Assembly: GCF_022867865.1 (NCBI RefSeq) | Contig: NZ_JALIEC010000002.1 | Span: 434,001-498,000, forward strand | Direction: 5' to 3' | Source of the DNA: Phaeobacter sp. J2-8 | GTDB taxonomy: Bacteria; Pseudomonadota; Alphaproteobacteria; Rhodobacterales; Rhodobacteraceae | Length of the DNA stretch: 64,000 nt | In this document: in pieces, positions 1 through 8,625 of the stretch | How positions within the stretch are numbered: the first letter of the stretch is position 1 | How the letters are laid out: each line of letters starts with the position of its first letter | Made by a program: the position numbers and the translations under genes | Notes under the pieces: generated by a model | What the model saw: the letters and a program-made list of their open reading frames with translations, nothing else | What the model was told of the DNA's origin: nothing | Databases searched by the model: none

Positions 1-2
1 GC

Positions 3-638
3 GAGAACACCAGATCAATTGGCCCTGTTCGCACGATGACAATTTACAACACGCCCCTGCGGTACTGTGTTGAAACCTTGATTATGCCGGATCACAATAC
101 CCGGGCGGCTCCCATTTTCAGGCCGATGTTAAGGGGGCTCTACCCTATTTTTTCTCAACCCGAAAAATCCGGGCCGTTGAGGGGGCATTGTGACACCCAC
201 TTTTTTCAGGTCAGTTGCGTAATTTACCTATCCGACACCGATGCCAATGACGGGGCATTTGTGGTTTGGCCGGGAAGCCACAGAATGATTGCGCCGGTCG
301 CGACAGAATTGACACGGTATCATTCCCCCAAAGAATACCTGAAATGTCGTGACGAGGTGGAGCGTACAATCGAGCCGGTTAGCATCACCGGCAAGACCGG
401 CACCGTCGTATTATGGCATTACAGGTTGTTGCACGCCGCGGGCCGAAATACTGGCGGCGGTGTCCGCCATGCCGCTTTGATTGATTTCAAGAATGGTTGG
501 GCTGATGCGATGCCGCCAAAAGAGCGCAACAAGGCTTTTGACGAAAATTGGTCGCCGGTCGTGCTGGAGGCCGAGAGGGAATTGGCGGCTCAGGGCGCGG
601 ATATGGCGGTCGGACATGTTCCGGCCGAGAGTGTTTGA
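3..638 (+). CDS. Phytanoyl-CoA dioxygenase (PhyH) family protein, 5'-truncated by window edge
   Basis: Non-heme Fe(II)/2-oxoglutarate dioxygenase of the PhyH type. The reading frame is open to the first bases of the window, so the N-terminus is missing; the first internal ATG is at 36. The iron triad is visible: an HxD pair in the segment GHCDTH, and a distal His in LLHAAGRNTG, 80-90 residues later. The stretch between (YLSDTDANDGAFVVWPGSH) is the usual double-stranded beta-helix segment of PhyH proteins. The substrate cannot be read from sequence. It lies 87 bp upstream of, and on the same strand as, the M20 amidohydrolase, so the two may be co-transcribed. Confidence 0.8.
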   Translation, partial: ENTRSIGPVRTMTIYNTPLRYCVETLIMPDHNTRAAPIFRPMLRGLYPIFSQPEKSGPLRGHCDTHFFQVSCVIYLSDTDANDGAFVVWPGSHRMIAPVATELTRYHSPKEYLKCRDEVERTIEPVSITGKTGTVVLWHYRLLHAAGRNTGGGVRHAALIDFKNGWADAMPPKERNKAFDENWSPVVLEAERELAAQGADMAVGHVPAESV

Positions 639-725
639 AATCTTCCCCAAGCCGTTCTAGTGTTCGCCGGACGATTGGTCGTTTGATAACGACAACAAGA
701 CGCAAATTCGAAGGCGCAGAGAAAC

Positions 726-1919
726 ATGCTGACAAACCGTGATCTGGTTGAACTGACGAACTTTCGTCGCGCGCTTCACCGCCGCCCCGAAATTTCCGGC
801 GAAGAGACCGAAACCGCAAAGACCATCGTCGAGGCGTTGAAGCCGATGTCGCCCACGCGGATTGTGACCGGGTTGGGGGGACATGGTGTGGCAGCGGTCT
901 TTGACTCTGGTCAGGACGGCCCGACGGTTCTGTTTCGCGCAGAGCTTGATGCCCTGCCGATCGAAGAGCGTAACGGCACGATTGACTGGCCTTCGGAAAT
1001 CCCCGGCAAGAGCCATGTCTGCGGCCATGATGGCCATATGACAATGCTGCTTGCCCTGGGGCAGATGATCTCGCGCAAGCCGGTTGCCAAAGGGCGCGTG
1101 ATATTGATGTTTCAGCCTGCGGAAGAAGATGGAAGCGGGGCCAAGGCTGTTGTCGCTGATCCCTCTTTCGCAGAGCTTGCACCGGATTGGGCCTTTGCCA
1201 TTCATAACGAACCTGGCGCCCCATTCGGATTTGTCGCGACCCGCATTGGGCTGATGAATTGCGCCTCCTTGGGGCTGAAAATCATGCTGCGCGGCAAAAC
1301 CGCCCACGCGGCGGACCCGCAGGACGGTGTCTCGCCTGCGCTGGCTGTCGCCAAGCTCATCCCGGCACTTGACGCATTGGGTCACGGCGAAGGTGGACCA
1401 CGCAACGACGATTTTCGTCTGGTCACGATCACCCACGCCAATATCGGGGAACCTTCTTTTGGCATTGCCCCCGGTGAGGCCGAGGTTTTTGCCACACTGC
1501 GCACAGCGGCGGATGCAAGCATCGAAAGTCTTGAACGCGCAGCCCGCGACCTTGCCACGACTGTGGCAAAGGAATTCGGGCTGGGCGTCAGTTTTGAGAT
1601 CCACGATCATTTCGCGGCCTCTGTAAATGACGCAGAGGCCTATGCCGTCGCGGTCAGGGCCATGGAGGCAATCGGTGTCCCACATGGCGAAGAAAGCGTG
1701 CCAATGCGGGCATCCGAGGACTTTGGTGTTTTTGGATGGAACGCAAAAGCCGCGATGCTGTGTCTGGGACCGGGCGAAGATCATGCGGCCCTGCACAACC
1801 CGGATTACGATTTCCCCGATGATTTGATCCCAATCGGAAGTGCAATCTTTGAACGCATCGCGCGCGATTTATTGGGTGGCACGGATCAAAGCCGCTTGAA
1901 CGCCTCCACTTCGGTCTAG
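726..1919 (+). CDS. M20 family amidohydrolase (hippurate hydrolase / N-acyl amino acid hydrolase type)
   Basis: Metal-dependent amidohydrolase of peptidase family M20D, 397 aa, the normal length. The N-terminus has the hallmark RRxLHRRPE-like segment (FRRALHRRPEISGEE). The metal and catalytic region includes RAELDALPIEE, CGHDGHMTMLL and FQPAEEDGSGA, with a later DEXXH-independent dimerisation domain and a C-terminal metal His near LGPGEDHAALHNPDYDF. Such enzymes remove acyl or carbamoyl groups from N-substituted amino acids or aromatic amides in the cytosol. It converges with the Rieske/Liv operon and may process the same compound, which is inference. No signal peptide is seen. Confidence 0.88.
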   Translation: MLTNRDLVELTNFRRALHRRPEISGEETETAKTIVEALKPMSPTRIVTGLGGHGVAAVFDSGQDGPTVLFRAELDALPIEERNGTIDWPSEIPGKSHVCGHDGHMTMLLALGQMISRKPVAKGRVILMFQPAEEDGSGAKAVVADPSFAELAPDWAFAIHNEPGAPFGFVATRIGLMNCASLGLKIMLRGKTAHAADPQDGVSPALAVAKLIPALDALGHGEGGPRNDDFRLVTITHANIGEPSFGIAPGEAEVFATLRTAADASIESLERAARDLATTVAKEFGLGVSFEIHDHFAASVNDAEAYAVAVRAMEAIGVPHGEESVPMRASEDFGVFGWNAKAAMLCLGPGEDHAALHNPDYDFPDDLIPIGSAIFERIARDLLGGTDQSRLNASTSV

Positions 1920-1996
1920 AGCCTGCCCAACGTAAGTAGGGTCACGGAACGGCGGGGCAGCTACGCACAGATCATCCCACGCAGCCCGCGTGAATT

Positions 1997-2023
1997 GGCG
2001 CAGGCAATGTCATTGCCCGCGCC
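1997..2023. terminator. Hairpin between convergent genes
   Basis: Stem-loop between the stop codons of the M20 gene and the convergent Liv-type binding-protein gene. Arms are GGCGC and GGCAAT pairing with ATTGCC and GCGCC around a 3-nt loop, with one A/C mismatch. The position suits a bidirectional terminator, although no clear T-run follows on either side. Confidence 0.5.
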
Positions 2024-2043
2024 TCAACTGGTCCTGCGGACAT

Positions 2044-3198
2044 TCAGTCTTTAATGACGAATTTTCCGTCTTCTACAGTCAGCAACACAACACTGTCCGC
2101 TTGGGCGCCAAAGTGATCTTCTGGTGAATATGTATAGACGGCGGTGACGCCAACATGATCCTGTGTCGTCTCAATGGCATCGCGGATCAGCTTGGGATCG
2201 GTTAAGTCCGCAGCATCAATCGCCTGCATAAGCAACATCGCGGCATCATATCCGTTGCCTGCAAATGTGGCGGGCGATTGTCCGTACTCTGCCTCATACC
2301 CGGTCGCAAAGGTTTCAATAGCTTCCTTTTGTGGATCGCTGGCGGGCAGATCTTCCTTCACATAGAGCTTGGATGACGGGATAAGGACACCATCAGCCGC
2401 GCCTTCGGTCAACTTGATAAAGTTGAAATCATTTGCGGCATGAGACAGGTAAAAAGGCAGATCAAGGTCAAGTTGGCGGAAGTTGCGCGTTGCGATGGCT
2501 TGGGCAGGCCCCGTCGACCAAAGCACCACGGCCTCTGCGTCTGAATTGCGGATATCAAGCAACTGAGGCGTCATGTCCGTGTCGGAATTGCCGAAAGTTT
2601 TCTGGACGACAATCTCTATCCCGTAGTCGGCAACATGGTGTTCCAACTGTTCTTCGCCGGACGTGCCGAAACCAGAGTCAGAGTTCAGAACTGCGATCTT
2701 TGTGATCCCTTTCGCCTTCATGTCCGACAGAATGACAGATTGAACAAGAAGATCGGTCAGTGGGGCGACAAAGATGAATGGCTTTTCCTCGGCCGGAAGC
2801 GCGATCCCGCGCGATCCACCATTCGAAATAAGCGGGACACCCGCACGTTGCACAAAGTCGATGATCGCATAAGACGAACCAGAGTTCATTGCGCCAATGA
2901 TCCCGACAACCTTTTCCTGCGAGATCAATTTGCGTGTTGCGCTAACCGATGCGGTGTTGTCGCTTTCGGTATTGATGTTGATAAAGCGAACCTGTTCACC
3001 GTCAATTCCGCCCGCTTCATTCACTTGTTTGACGGCAAGCTTCGCGCCCTCAAGCCCAGGTGCGCCGAGCGAGGCGACCGGGCCAGAGGTTTCGAGCAGC
3101 CCACCAATCACAATGTCGGCCTGTGTGACAGTGGAGGACAGGGCAAGGCCGACGCCAAAGGCGCTGACGGCGGCAAGGAGTTTTGTGTGCGGCTTCAT
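2044..3198 (-). CDS. Branched-chain amino acid-type ABC transporter substrate-binding protein (LivK-like)
   Basis: Periplasmic binding protein of the Liv/HAAT class (Peripla_BP_6 fold), 384 aa. Translation starting at 3198 gives a clean signal peptide (MKPHTKLLAAVSAFGVGLAL..., cleavage after TQA), and AGAGGAA lies 7-8 nt upstream; an in-frame extension to 3288 would bury the signal and is not used. The mature part begins DIVIGGLLETSG, typical of the family. It is the last gene of the operon, 67 bp after the DUF1116 gene, an unusual position because liv binding proteins often come first. The ligand is unknown; neighbours suggest an amide or aromatic acid rather than leucine. Confidence 0.9.
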   Translation of the reverse strand: MKPHTKLLAAVSAFGVGLALSSTVTQADIVIGGLLETSGPVASLGAPGLEGAKLAVKQVNEAGGIDGEQVRFININTESDNTASVSATRKLISQEKVVGIIGAMNSGSSYAIIDFVQRAGVPLISNGGSRGIALPAEEKPFIFVAPLTDLLVQSVILSDMKAKGITKIAVLNSDSGFGTSGEEQLEHHVADYGIEIVVQKTFGNSDTDMTPQLLDIRNSDAEAVVLWSTGPAQAIATRNFRQLDLDLPFYLSHAANDFNFIKLTEGAADGVLIPSSKLYVKEDLPASDPQKEAIETFATGYEAEYGQSPATFAGNGYDAAMLLMQAIDAADLTDPKLIRDAIETTQDHVGVTAVYTYSPEDHFGAQADSVVLLTVEDGKFVIKD

Positions 3199-3265
3199 TT
3201 GGGTATTCCTCTGTGTTGAACGTGTTTGATTGGTTTCTTGTTTTTGGGTCGTGGGGTGCACGCGT

Positions 3266-4489
3266 CTAAACCTCTTCAGACAGCGCATGAATTGCGTCGA
3301 GAAACGGGGTCACCAGCGGGACATAGATTCCGCCCCCAATGCGCCCGGCCTTGCCATCCCTATCGAGAACACCAAGAGCGATCGGCGGGCTGATGCCGGT
3401 GTTGGCCACCGTAGAGGCAAACAATCCCAGCACCTGTTGCGTTCGGGCGAAGGCGGGATGCGGCCAAAGGTTCAGGCGCTCTCGCAATGTTGCCGGCGCA
3501 CAGGGCAAATAGGCCTCAAGCGCGGCCCATTGCGCCGGGGAACGGTCGGCGACCATCGCCCCCAATCCCATGATGTCGATGACTGCGCTGTCCCCGATCG
3601 CCGCCAATGGCGCAATCGTGTAAAACGGTTTCTCGACAAGGCCCAAAGGCACCGTGGCATGGCACGTGAACCAACGCCCGGGACACCCCGCAACCTGAAT
3701 GCCGAATCTTTTGCCATTGCTGCCTGCGGCCGTAATGAAACTGCTGTCTTTGCAGCCCTGCGGGGCAGAGATCATGAGTTTGGTTGCCGCCATCCACAGG
3801 TTCAGAAAAATGCTGGGGCTGCCTTCCAGAAACCGCACCACATCAGCGGGCAGATGGTCTGCCTCACCAAACAAATATTCCCGTAATTTGGCACTGGCGG
3901 CCCCGGTGGCGCCGTGACAATCGTCGCCGCAGGCCAGGCCATGATCGGCGATTTCAATCAGGTTAATGGGGCCTGTTTCCAGAATGTCGCCAAGAACACC
4001 CGCCAAGCTTTCATTGAGCCAGTGCAGATGCGCGATGGCCTCCATGCTGGCTTGTCCCAAGCGTGGCGCTGGCCCATTCCCGCCATTCAGGGGCGCATAG
4101 GTCACCTGCCCTGAGCGCCCTGCATTCGAAACCGCCTGAAGCTGCATAGACGGCGTGACAACCGCTGCAAGAGGCACAACACAGGCATGGTCCTGTGCCG
4201 GTTCAAATTCAATGCCGCCAGCATCAATCAGCGCAAAAGCGCCTTCCAGGGTCTCGGCCCATCCCTCGAACACTGCGGCACAAGCTGCGGAATTTCGGAT
4301 CGGGTCTGTCAGTTCACCTCTGGCAAAAGGAGGGCCGGCATGAAGCACCTTTTGACCGGAAATCCCCAAGGCGACATCCGCCCGCTCCATGCCTTGCCAA
4401 TAAGGAGAGACCGCCAGGAAACGGTCGTGCGCAGATGTATTTGAAGGGGTGCTATCTGTCGATTTCATCATGGATCGAGCCTCGGTCAT
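3266..4489 (-). CDS. DUF1116 family protein (YlbE/AllG-like)
   Basis: 407 aa, matching the DUF1116 family as I remember it. The recognisable blocks are ADHGLACGDDCHGATGAAS, PSIFLNLWMAATKL, DSSFITAAGSNGKRFGIQVAG, RWFTCHA and IGDSAVIDIMGLG. E. coli members are YlbE (AllG, linked to oxamate carbamoyltransferase in allantoin breakdown) and YahG. The start at 4489 overlaps the stop of the upstream ATPase gene as ATGA, so translation is probably coupled; a Met-Met pair six residues in is an alternative. Neither FdrA/AllF nor DUF2877/AllH, the usual companions, is present in the window, so the reaction here is open. A carbamoyl or ureido step is my inference. Confidence 0.8.
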   Translation of the reverse strand: MTEARSMMKSTDSTPSNTSAHDRFLAVSPYWQGMERADVALGISGQKVLHAGPPFARGELTDPIRNSAACAAVFEGWAETLEGAFALIDAGGIEFEPAQDHACVVPLAAVVTPSMQLQAVSNAGRSGQVTYAPLNGGNGPAPRLGQASMEAIAHLHWLNESLAGVLGDILETGPINLIEIADHGLACGDDCHGATGAASAKLREYLFGEADHLPADVVRFLEGSPSIFLNLWMAATKLMISAPQGCKDSSFITAAGSNGKRFGIQVAGCPGRWFTCHATVPLGLVEKPFYTIAPLAAIGDSAVIDIMGLGAMVADRSPAQWAALEAYLPCAPATLRERLNLWPHPAFARTQQVLGLFASTVANTGISPPIALGVLDRDGKAGRIGGGIYVPLVTPFLDAIHALSEEV

Positions 4490-6105
4490 TGAGTGGCATT
4501 CACGCGCAGCGTTTGCGTGTTGGCATCGTCGCCGCCCAGATAGGCGTCGCGGATGCTCGGGTCTTCGAGCAGGTCCTGCGCCGGGCCCTGCATCGAAATC
4601 CGGCCCGACGAAAAGACATATCCGCGATCGGCGATACGAAGGGCGGCGCTTGCATTTTGTTCGACCAAAATCAGGGTCAAACCTTGCTCTCGCAGGTGTT
4701 CAAGTTTGTGAAGAATTTCGTCGATCACCTGCGGCGCCAGGCCCAGTGATGGTTCATCCAGCATCAAAATACTTGGATCATTCATCAGACTGCGGCCAAT
4801 GGCCAGCATCTGTCCCTGCCCGCCTGACAGCGTTCCGGCCTTCTGGTTCGCGCGCTCTTTCAGGATTGGGAAAAGTTGGTAAATCTCTTCGCGCTTGGCA
4901 TCTATTTCGTCGCGATCCTCTTGCCGCAGGGCCAAAATCCCCAGCAAACCGCGCTTGCGTTTCAGCGACACATAACGCCCCAACGCGAGATTGTCGGCAA
5001 CCGAAAGTGACGGGAAAAGCGCCCGCCCTTCGGGGGTCAAACACAATCCAAGCGCGGCAATCTTGTCCGGTGGAATGCCTGCGATATGCTTGTCACGCAG
5101 TTTGATCGTGCCGCCCGCAGGTTTCTCCAGGCCTGCGATGGCCTTGAGAAGCGAACTTTTGCCCGCACCATTTGCGCCAAGGATCGTCAGAATTTCGCCG
5201 GTGCGCAGCTTGAGACTCACATTGTCCACAGCCACGGTTTGACCATAAGTCACCGTCAGGTCGACGACCTCCATTTCCACAGGGCGAAACGCGGGTTGAT
5301 CCTTTTGGGGTTTTGGCGCGACCGTGGAGGCACTTGTACCCAGATAGGCCTCGATCACCTTTGGGTCCGACTTTACCTTTTCGGGCGTCCCTTCCGAGAT
5401 CTTCAAACCCTGGTCCAACACCACAATTCTATCAGAGACCTGGGCGATGACACTCATGTCATGTTCGACCAGAATGACCGTTCGCCCAAGGTCACGCAAT
5501 CGACGTATCGTTTCGATCAATCGCGTTTTCTCAACCGCGTTCAGGCCGCCGCCGGGCTCGTCAAGCAGCAGAAGTTCGGCGCCCGTGGCAAAAATCCGCG
5601 CGAAGCCAAGCAACCGTTGCTGCCCTGTCGGAAGATCCTGGGCTGGCAGGTCCGCCATGTCGCCTAGCCCCACCAGATCCAGCGCTTCATCCGCAATCTG
5701 TCGGAGCTTTTCGACGCGCTGTTTGGCCCGCCCCCAATAAAGCAAAGAGGATGCGACCGAACCGGCCTCGCGGGCCACCGCACCCGTCATCACGTTTTCA
5801 CGCACCGTCATCGTATCAAAGATTTCCGCGGCCTGAAACGTCCGCCCAATGCCGAGACGATTGATACGATCCGCCGAAAGGCCAATAATCTGCGTGCCTT
5901 TATAGGCAATTTTGCCTGTGGTCGGTGCCTGCGCGCCAGACGCAATTTTCAGCATCGTGGTCTTGCCCGCCCCATTCGGCCCGATCAGCGAGAGGACCTC
6001 GCCCTTGATCACATCGAACGAGACATCGTTAAGCGCCTTGAGACCACCAAAATGCATGGAAACATTGCGCACAGTCAAAAGTGCTGAGGTGTCGGCAGAT
6101 GTCAT
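4486..6105 (-). CDS. Fused LivG-LivF branched-chain-type ABC ATPase (two nucleotide-binding domains)
   Basis: 539 aa with two complete ABC ATPase domains in tandem. The LivG-like half (about residues 8-260) has Walker A GPNGAGKTT, Walker B ELLLLDEPGGGLN and a variant signature LPTGQQR. The LivF-like half (about 275-520) has GANGAGKSS, LSGGQGQ and SILMLDEPSLGL. A linker of roughly 25 residues rich in P, K and Q joins them. These proteins are normally separate genes. ATGA overlaps join it to LivM upstream and the DUF1116 gene downstream. It powers the LivHM channel on the cytoplasmic face of the inner membrane. Confidence 0.92.
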   Translation of the reverse strand: MTSADTSALLTVRNVSMHFGGLKALNDVSFDVIKGEVLSLIGPNGAGKTTMLKIASGAQAPTTGKIAYKGTQIIGLSADRINRLGIGRTFQAAEIFDTMTVRENVMTGAVAREAGSVASSLLYWGRAKQRVEKLRQIADEALDLVGLGDMADLPAQDLPTGQQRLLGFARIFATGAELLLLDEPGGGLNAVEKTRLIETIRRLRDLGRTVILVEHDMSVIAQVSDRIVVLDQGLKISEGTPEKVKSDPKVIEAYLGTSASTVAPKPQKDQPAFRPVEMEVVDLTVTYGQTVAVDNVSLKLRTGEILTILGANGAGKSSLLKAIAGLEKPAGGTIKLRDKHIAGIPPDKIAALGLCLTPEGRALFPSLSVADNLALGRYVSLKRKRGLLGILALRQEDRDEIDAKREEIYQLFPILKERANQKAGTLSGGQGQMLAIGRSLMNDPSILMLDEPSLGLAPQVIDEILHKLEHLREQGLTLILVEQNASAALRIADRGYVFSSGRISMQGPAQDLLEDPSIRDAYLGGDDANTQTLRVNATQ

Positions 6106-7058
6106 GACGGTGTCCTTTGGCGAAGATTACGGGCAGCGTTGGACGCCACGACGCCGAGCTGGCTCAGCAACCCGTTCGGGCAATAGATCATCGTGAAGAT
6201 CAGCAACGCGCCGTAGAAAAGCAGTTCAACATTGCCAAAGGGTTTGAGCCACTCGCTCAGGAAGGTGACGAAAATGACACCCAGAACGACGCCCCAAATG
6301 CGAGAGAACCCACCAATTGCAACCATCACCAACAGCTTGACCGAAAAGGTTGTCGAGAACGGGCCTGGGCTGAGGTAGCCGATGTAATGGCCATAGATGG
6401 CGCCGGCGATTGCGGCAAAAACTGCGCTTATGATCAGCACCAGGCATTTGCTTTTGTTTGTGTCGCTGCCAAGCGTCGGAACGACATGTTCGCGTGCACC
6501 AACGGCGCGCAAGGTGAACCCGTGTGGTGACCGGATCAGGTTTTCCGACAGCAGGATCATGACAATGACCACGCCCCACACCAACGGGAAAATGTCTTCG
6601 TCAAACAACAGCGGCGTGCCGAAAAAAGACAGTGGCGGGATGCCCCCCATACCGTTGGGCCCTCCGGTTATGCCGCGCATTTCGACCAGGGCCACGTGCA
6701 CAATGATGCCAAACGCCAGCGTCGCCATGGCAAGGTGATGGCCCTTGAGCCGGAACATGATCGGCCCCACCGCCCAAGCGACGATGCCCGCGATGACGGC
6801 AGACATCGGGATGGTGATCCACGGCGTAATGCCGATGTGCAGGGCGATCAACGCAGAGGTATAAGCCCCGATGCCATAAAAGGCCGCATGTCCAAGGGAA
6901 ATCTGCCCCGCATAGCCTGACAACAGGGACAGGCCAATTGCGGCCATGCTGTGCAGCGCAATGATCACTAGAAGCGAGATGAAATAGGTGTCTCCAAAGA
7001 AGTAGCAAATGATCAGGGCAAGGATGGCTGCGGGGTATCGAAAGTCGTGTAAAGTCAT
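6102..7058 (-). CDS. livM: Branched-chain amino acid-type ABC transporter permease (LivM-like)
   Basis: 318 aa inner-membrane permease with about nine to ten hydrophobic segments and the LivM signature SLLSGYAGQISLGHAAFYGIG. The start at 7058 (MTLHDFRYPAAIL) is preferred over 7121, because the longer form adds a charged, non-membrane leader that overlaps LivH. The gene starts 10 bp after the livH stop and overlaps the fused ATPase gene as ATGA. It pairs with LivH to form the translocation pore of this importer. Confidence 0.92.
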   Translation of the reverse strand: MTLHDFRYPAAILALIICYFFGDTYFISLLVIIALHSMAAIGLSLLSGYAGQISLGHAAFYGIGAYTSALIALHIGITPWITIPMSAVIAGIVAWAVGPIMFRLKGHHLAMATLAFGIIVHVALVEMRGITGGPNGMGGIPPLSFFGTPLLFDEDIFPLVWGVVIVMILLSENLIRSPHGFTLRAVGAREHVVPTLGSDTNKSKCLVLIISAVFAAIAGAIYGHYIGYLSPGPFSTTFSVKLLVMVAIGGFSRIWGVVLGVIFVTFLSEWLKPFGNVELLFYGALLIFTMIYCPNGLLSQLGVVASNAARNLRQRTPS

Positions 7059-7068
7059 GCTCAGATCC

Positions 7069-7929
7069 CTACTTCTCAAGCTCGCCAAGGATGCCCGTGG
7101 GCTTCCAGACCAGGAACCCAATCAGCATCACAAAGGCGATTGCATTCTTGAAGCCGGAGGAAAGGTATCCGCTTGATAAGGCTTCGATAATCCCGAGGAT
7201 CAATCCCCCAAGCGCGGCACCGATCGGATTGCCAAATCCACCGATGATACAAGCAACGAAACCTTTGATCCCGATGGCAACACCACTGTCGAATTGCGTC
7301 AGGGCGATTGGCGCCACGATGATACCCGCGATTGCGCCAAAGAACCCAGACAGCACAAAGCCGAGGACGCGAATGTTGTTCAGACGAATGCCGATGATCT
7401 GCGCGGCGAAGCTGTTGATGGCACAAGCGCGAAAGGCCTTGCCCAGGTAGCTGCGGGTGAAAAACAGATACAACCCAACCATAAGGACAACCGTCGTACC
7501 CAGAATCCAAAAGGTTTGCGGCAGAATCGTCGCGCCCAGAACCGGAATGGGCCCACCAGATGTAAATGCAGGAAGACTATAGGCTTGTGTCCCCCAGCCA
7601 GAGATCGCAACGCCCTGCAGGATGCTGCCTACGCCAATGGTGACAATGATGCCCCGCATGACGCTATTGCCAAGAGGCCGGATCGCCAGCCGCTCGATTA
7701 TGGCCGCCAGTACACCAACACAGATCACCGACAGCAATATCGCCAGAGCAAGCGGCAGGCTCAATCCATAGAAGGTAATGGCAAGAATCGCGCCAATCAT
7801 GGCGAGATCGCCCTGGGCGAAATTCACGATCCCCGTGACGTTATAGATCGTCGTGAACCCGATCCCGATCAATCCGTAGATACTTCCGACCATGAGACCG
7901 GAAATGATCAACTGCAGTAAGTCTGACAT
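7069..7929 (-). CDS. livH: Branched-chain amino acid-type ABC transporter permease (LivH-like)
   Basis: 286 aa, almost entirely hydrophobic, with family blocks MSDLLQLIISGLMVGSIYGLIGIG near the start, NFAQGDLAMIGA, and FVACIIGGFGNPIGAALGG towards the C-terminus. AAGGA lies 7 nt before the ATG. It sits 84 bp after the 203-aa Rieske-linked gene and just before livM. This places the transporter genes inside the same transcription unit as the oxygenase. Confidence 0.93.
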   Translation of the reverse strand: MSDLLQLIISGLMVGSIYGLIGIGFTTIYNVTGIVNFAQGDLAMIGAILAITFYGLSLPLALAILLSVICVGVLAAIIERLAIRPLGNSVMRGIIVTIGVGSILQGVAISGWGTQAYSLPAFTSGGPIPVLGATILPQTFWILGTTVVLMVGLYLFFTRSYLGKAFRACAINSFAAQIIGIRLNNIRVLGFVLSGFFGAIAGIIVAPIALTQFDSGVAIGIKGFVACIIGGFGNPIGAALGGLILGIIEALSSGYLSSGFKNAIAFVMLIGFLVWKPTGILGELEK

Positions 7930-8013
7930 TGATTGTCCTTTGATGGCCGCATGTGCCCTGCGTTCAGATGTTCTTGTCTTTTCGGCGGCGCACGCGTTGC
8001 ACGCAGCCAGGGA

Positions 8014-8625
8014 TCAGATTTTGATCCAGGTCTCGGAGAAGGCGAGAAATGCGGATGATTTCGTGCCCCCGGCAAAGCCGCGTTCCGCTACTTTTCCGGC
8101 CAAGGGACGTCCGTTCACCGTGACTGCGGCATCTTTGGCGTCAATGAACAGGCTGTACATTTGATGCTCTTTGGTTGGTCCCCCTTCCGGCGGCATGTCC
8201 ACTGCATAGGGTGTGCCCAATCCACGCCATGTCATCCGCAGATCAATGTCATCGCCTTTGACAATTTCCGAATAGGTCGAGCCGCTATCCCCTTCGCGAT
8301 AGCACTCGGTCAATTTGCGAAATTCGATGTTCTTGGTGCCAGCCGAGGCTTTGAATGCTGCGAAATTGTGGAAGAACCCTTCCAACAGATATTTCGCCAA
8401 AGGCTCGTTATCGCAAATCATCGCGTTGATGCATTCGGGCGACTGCGACGTGCCCGAGGGATCTTCGAGCAACAGCGCACCATGACCGCGTCCAAACGGC
8501 GACCATGTTACACGGAAAAACGTCACGAGGCCTGACCAAGGTCCGTCAGGGCTTTCTTTCAGGTAAATACCGGGGTTTTCGCCGGTCCAGGACACGGTGC
8601 CTTTGGTGATTGGATCAAGGGTCAT
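8014..8625 (-). CDS. Unrecognised 203-aa protein coupled to the Rieske oxygenase
   Basis: I do not recognise this family. The protein is soluble with no signal peptide or membrane segment. It has two conspicuous Trp-rich stretches near the N-terminus (TVSWTGENPGIYL and TFFRVTWSPFGRGHG), two Cys (ECINAMIC), and a C-terminal half with DLRMTWRGLGTPY and the end FAFSETW-like FLAFSETWIKI. The start overlaps the Rieske stop as ATGA, so 1:1 translation with the oxygenase is likely. It is not obviously the NTF2-like beta subunit of ring-hydroxylating dioxygenases. It could be a structural partner, an accessory enzyme or a product-binding protein. Confidence 0.75.
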   Translation of the reverse strand: MTLDPITKGTVSWTGENPGIYLKESPDGPWSGLVTFFRVTWSPFGRGHGALLLEDPSGTSQSPECINAMICDNEPLAKYLLEGFFHNFAAFKASAGTKNIEFRKLTECYREGDSGSTYSEIVKGDDIDLRMTWRGLGTPYAVDMPPEGGPTKEHQMYSLFIDAKDAAVTVNGRPLAGKVAERGFAGGTKSSAFLAFSETWIKI

